Below are positions 61,437 through 64,000 of a stretch of DNA of 64,000 nucleotides, piece by piece. The stretch covers positions 682,001 to 746,000 of the forward strand of contig QUOL01000010.1 of NCBI GenBank assembly GCA_009761415.1, given 5' to 3'. The stretch is from Sarcomyxa edulis (Eukaryota; Basidiomycota; Agaricomycetes; Agaricales; Mycenaceae). Under the pieces are notes generated by a model. That model was not told the DNA's origin and did not search any database. It saw nothing but the letters and a program-made list of their open reading frames with translations. Positions within the stretch are counted from its first letter, which is position 1. Every line of letters begins with the position of its first letter. The position numbers and the translations under genes were made by a program.

Positions 61437-62703
61437 TTACATCAATTTCCACTCTAGAATGCTTTTCGTACTGCCCGCATATAGATACTCTCCACTAGGA
61501 TCAAAACAGAGGCCAGCAAGGTCCACGTCTGAATAGCTACTCGAAACAGCATGATTCGGAGAGTAACACGGAACCCGTAAGATTTCTTCTGTCTCGAATG
61601 TCTGTGCATCAATAACGTGCATGAATGAGGTGTGCTACAAAGTCATGAACGTGAACCGTAGCTTGAGTCGAACGAAATAAACGTTCGATCTTACTTCGTT
61701 GAACACCATGACTTCCTTGCCTGCTCGTCCACCAAACTTCAATGTCCGTGCACTTGACGACCAGCGCCTTCGCCAATACGAAGCGCCAGGATTCCGCGTC
61801 TTGTCTGTTTGTATCACCTTAAGGGGAAGGGTGCTTCGGATATCCCAAACCATGACTGTGCCTTCTTCCGATGAGACAGCAAATTTAGTCCCATCAGAGG
61901 AGAACGCTGATGAGAACAGCGCAGTGCAGTGCGAGTTCACAACGGATGGCGAATAATTCCGAGGGAGGTGATGAAGAGTTGACATTTGTTCAAAAGTGAT
62001 AGCAGTCCCTGGGCCTCCAGAAGAGACAGCGTGCAGATTTATCTCGTCAGAGTCCCCGACCGATAGAAGTGTTCGCCCGTCAGGAGATAGCGAGCCTGTG
62101 ATAGCAAGATTGTCGCTTTCGTCAACGCAGCATGACAAGAAATGCTTGATTGCTCACATTGGTTGACGCGATATCCAAGTTTGAGGATCCCGCATTCAGC
62201 GAGAGCTTCTGGTCTAGTCCTGATTGGAACGTCGTAGAATCTTACCATGCAATCGTTACTGCTGAGAATGAGCCGAGGCTCTTGACTCCCCGGAAAAGTT
62301 GAAGTCAGCACAACGGAATTGATCTCCACATCTGCAGCTAGCATGGTCTGAAGTTCCCAGATTGTTTCCATAGAACGATGGTGCAGTGATATGTGTAGTT
62401 CTGCGTTGCTATTTCCTGCCGAAAGCAGGGTGTAATCCGTGTCGGGGAGTGCCAAAGCGGCGAAATGGTCGGGACGGAAGGAAAGGTCTGCTATAGAAAC
62501 AGGGTCCTATCGTCATCATATCTCGGTGGCTTAGATGAGAAGTTATTAAGAACATGTATGGTAATATTTACCGATGCAGCAACGTGAATGTCATGCTGCA
62601 TAATAGACTGCTCCTGGAGATAATTGATCACACCACGTTCATGGGGACATGTGATGAGATCCCGAAGCTGTCTGAAGATGGCCCAAGGCTGATATGAGAC
62701 CAT
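61437..62703 (-). CDS. WD40-repeat protein, DUF2415-like
   Basis: This is a beta-propeller protein of unknown role. From ATG 62703 it reads WAIFRQLRDLITCPHERGVI, NYLQEQSIMQHDIHV, then blade-like segments DLSFRPDHFAALALPDTDYT, VPIRTRPEALAECGILKLGY, ITGSLSPDGRTLLSVGDSDE, LFSSAFSSDGTKFAVSSEEG, TVMVWDIRSTLPLKVIQTDK and the C-terminal DLAGLCFDPSGEYLYAGSTK ending ILEWKLM. The QLRDL start and the closing blade match fungal WD40 proteins annotated with DUF2415. Five introns fit. An ATG further upstream (62824, MDNTHIDSNVLVSSTPTLIT) opens a frame that points at this gene, but I found no good splice between them, so the N-terminus may be longer. Confidence 0.75.
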
Positions 62704-62824
62704 CGGTTTATCGAGCTCGTAATAACATGATGACCTACATGTAAGTTATGGTTATATCTGCGGGAGTTATAAGGGTCGGCGTCGATGACACGAGCACATT
62801 GGAGTCGATGTGGGTATTATCCAT

Positions 62825-63464
62825 GGTGTTTCCTGGCATACTTAGTCGACGTTGACGTTAGAGGGTTGGTGAAACGCCTCCAAATTGAAATACGACTCGA
62901 TAATACTCCCTCCTGCACAGCCACCTATCATGGCAGTCGCGTGGACGCGTATTGCGTTTGTCTGATATTTGGCTACGGTCTCTACACGTGTTCAATCGAA
63001 GCTCATCTTCATTGAATCCTTCGCTCGAACGACCACGATGTTCAGTACTTTTGAGGCGAATCCAAGCCTTGGATCAACTCTAACCTAGCTTGAACCTCTC
63101 GTCATGTTGATCTATCATATCGTAAAGACGCGGTCAGGTGCACGTTCGGTGCACGAAGCTAAATTTTCTAAGGACGCGTTTGTTGAACACACGAGGGGAT
63201 GTTAACCCCACTTTTAGAGTTCAATTTCATACCATGAAGCGTGCACTGGAGACATATATAAAGGGAAAAGTCAGTCTTCAGCTCGATAATTATACATCAT
63301 TGACATTATGCCTTCGAGTCGTGAGTGCTTCCTGCTATCATCTAGAAACTTCTCATACTTACATGGATTCTATGAGCAGGACATCACCGGTCTAGCATTT
63401 GGAGATCGGTTAGTACTTTTGAGATTTACGCTTGTTTACACTCTCTGATCAATCCTCCAGAAAT
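62825..63464. other. Intergenic with TATA-like element before the last gene
   Basis: No secure gene. A TATA-like tatataaag lies at about 63256, followed by a short open leader, and could serve the plus-strand gene at the right edge. Short spliceable frames at 63308-63415 are ambiguous first exons of that gene. Confidence 0.4.
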
Positions 63465-64000
63465 TATGTCACTTTCAGGAAGCTTTGGGCCTGCAAGAGG
63501 ATCTTGGGCAATGCATGAATATCAGAGTAAGTATATAAATTACTTCAATCCTGAAAACTTGCTCTCAGCTAAGCGATATAGTGACCAGAAACGAATCCGT
63601 GAACTAGCAGTGCAGCATTTCGACTATAATGTGCTCTCCTCAAAGCAAACAAAGCAGACGTGGGATGATTTCGAAACTAAAGTACCCGTCTATCTTTTGC
63701 ACACCGTCATTCTTCATTCTCTAATGCCTGTATTACTGTATGTTTCAGATCTGCGCGGAGCTACCAATCTTTGTATTTCAGCCTCAGCGCGAGGCCTTGC
63801 GACACTATACGACAAAATTCTTGTGCGACGATATTTCTAGGTTTAGGCAATGCAAAGCTCAAGGACAGACTAAGGGACTGAGGCGTACGGTAAAGGAAAG
63901 AATGGTATGTCTAGGATCTTCGTGGACAGAGTTTTCCGCCCGTTGACTGGAATGTAGGACGCCCTTATCTCTTCCGACGCGCTTCCACCCCCATCTTCAG
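63465..64000 (+). CDS. Partial unknown protein, continues beyond the window
   Basis: I do not recognise this protein. From ATG 63465 the frame reads MSLSGSFGPARGSWAMHEYQ, continues to KRYSDQKRIRELAVQHFDYN and SSKQTKQTWDDFETK. A 66-nt GT-AG intron (gtaccc...tttcag, about 63682-63748) joins to ICAELPIFVFQPQREALRHY, FLCDDISR and a basic stretch ending RTVKERM. The window ends at what may be another intron acceptor (cttcag). The predicted protein is basic and mostly helical. Upstream exons in the 63308-63415 region are possible. It could be a DNA-associated protein or part of a mobile element; nothing decides this. Confidence 0.4.

Overview
This window looks like nuclear DNA of a filamentous basidiomycete, most likely an Agaricomycete. 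Almost every gene is cut by many short (about 45-75 nt) GT-AG introns. Genes are tightly packed on both strands and often start head to head. The recognisable proteins (two Argonautes, Rab1/Ypt1, Cdc45, SRP receptor alpha, Nop16, an Edc4-like scaffold, Pdx1, Sft2, Qcr10, mL49) are eukaryotic housekeeping or RNA-silencing proteins with fungal character. I spliced the models by eye from reading frame, splice consensus and remembered family motifs; no database was searched.

Layout: 0-7 kb holds an unknown protein, a membrane-anchored M24 peptidase head to head with a CUE-AlkB-GRF dioxygenase, then a poorly coding stretch with one doubtful small gene. 7.4-16 kb holds a Zn2Cys6 transcription factor, NOP16 head to head with QCR10, and a HAD hydrolase. 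16-19.2 kb is gene-poor and carries a diverged tandem repeat of about 185 bp. 19.2-25.2 kb holds a penta-EF-hand protein, a small zinc-ribbon protein, an aspartic protease with a C-terminal membrane segment, and YPT1. 25.9-30 kb is Argonaute 1 (+). 30.5-46 kb holds an unknown protein, mL49, PDX1, an intron-containing tRNA-Asp(GTC), a cyclin L-like gene head to head with an Arg/Ser/Pro-rich gene, SRP receptor alpha, a single-pass membrane protein, glyoxalase II and SFT2. 46.3-50.3 kb is Argonaute 2 (-). 50.7-64 kb holds an Edc4/Ge-1-like WD40 scaffold, an F-box protein, CDC45, a DUF2415-like WD40 protein and a partial unknown gene running off the right edge.

The theme that stands out is RNA silencing and decay. 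Two Argonaute paralogues lie in opposite orientation about 16 kb apart, and the second is followed by an mRNA-decapping scaffold gene. Both Argonautes appear to keep the catalytic Asp residues of the PIWI domain. Both also encode the last of these through an 8-nt microexon at the same position. Further microexons (6 nt in PDX1, 13 nt in YPT1) and three probable GC-AG introns make this window rich in hard-to-annotate splice structures.
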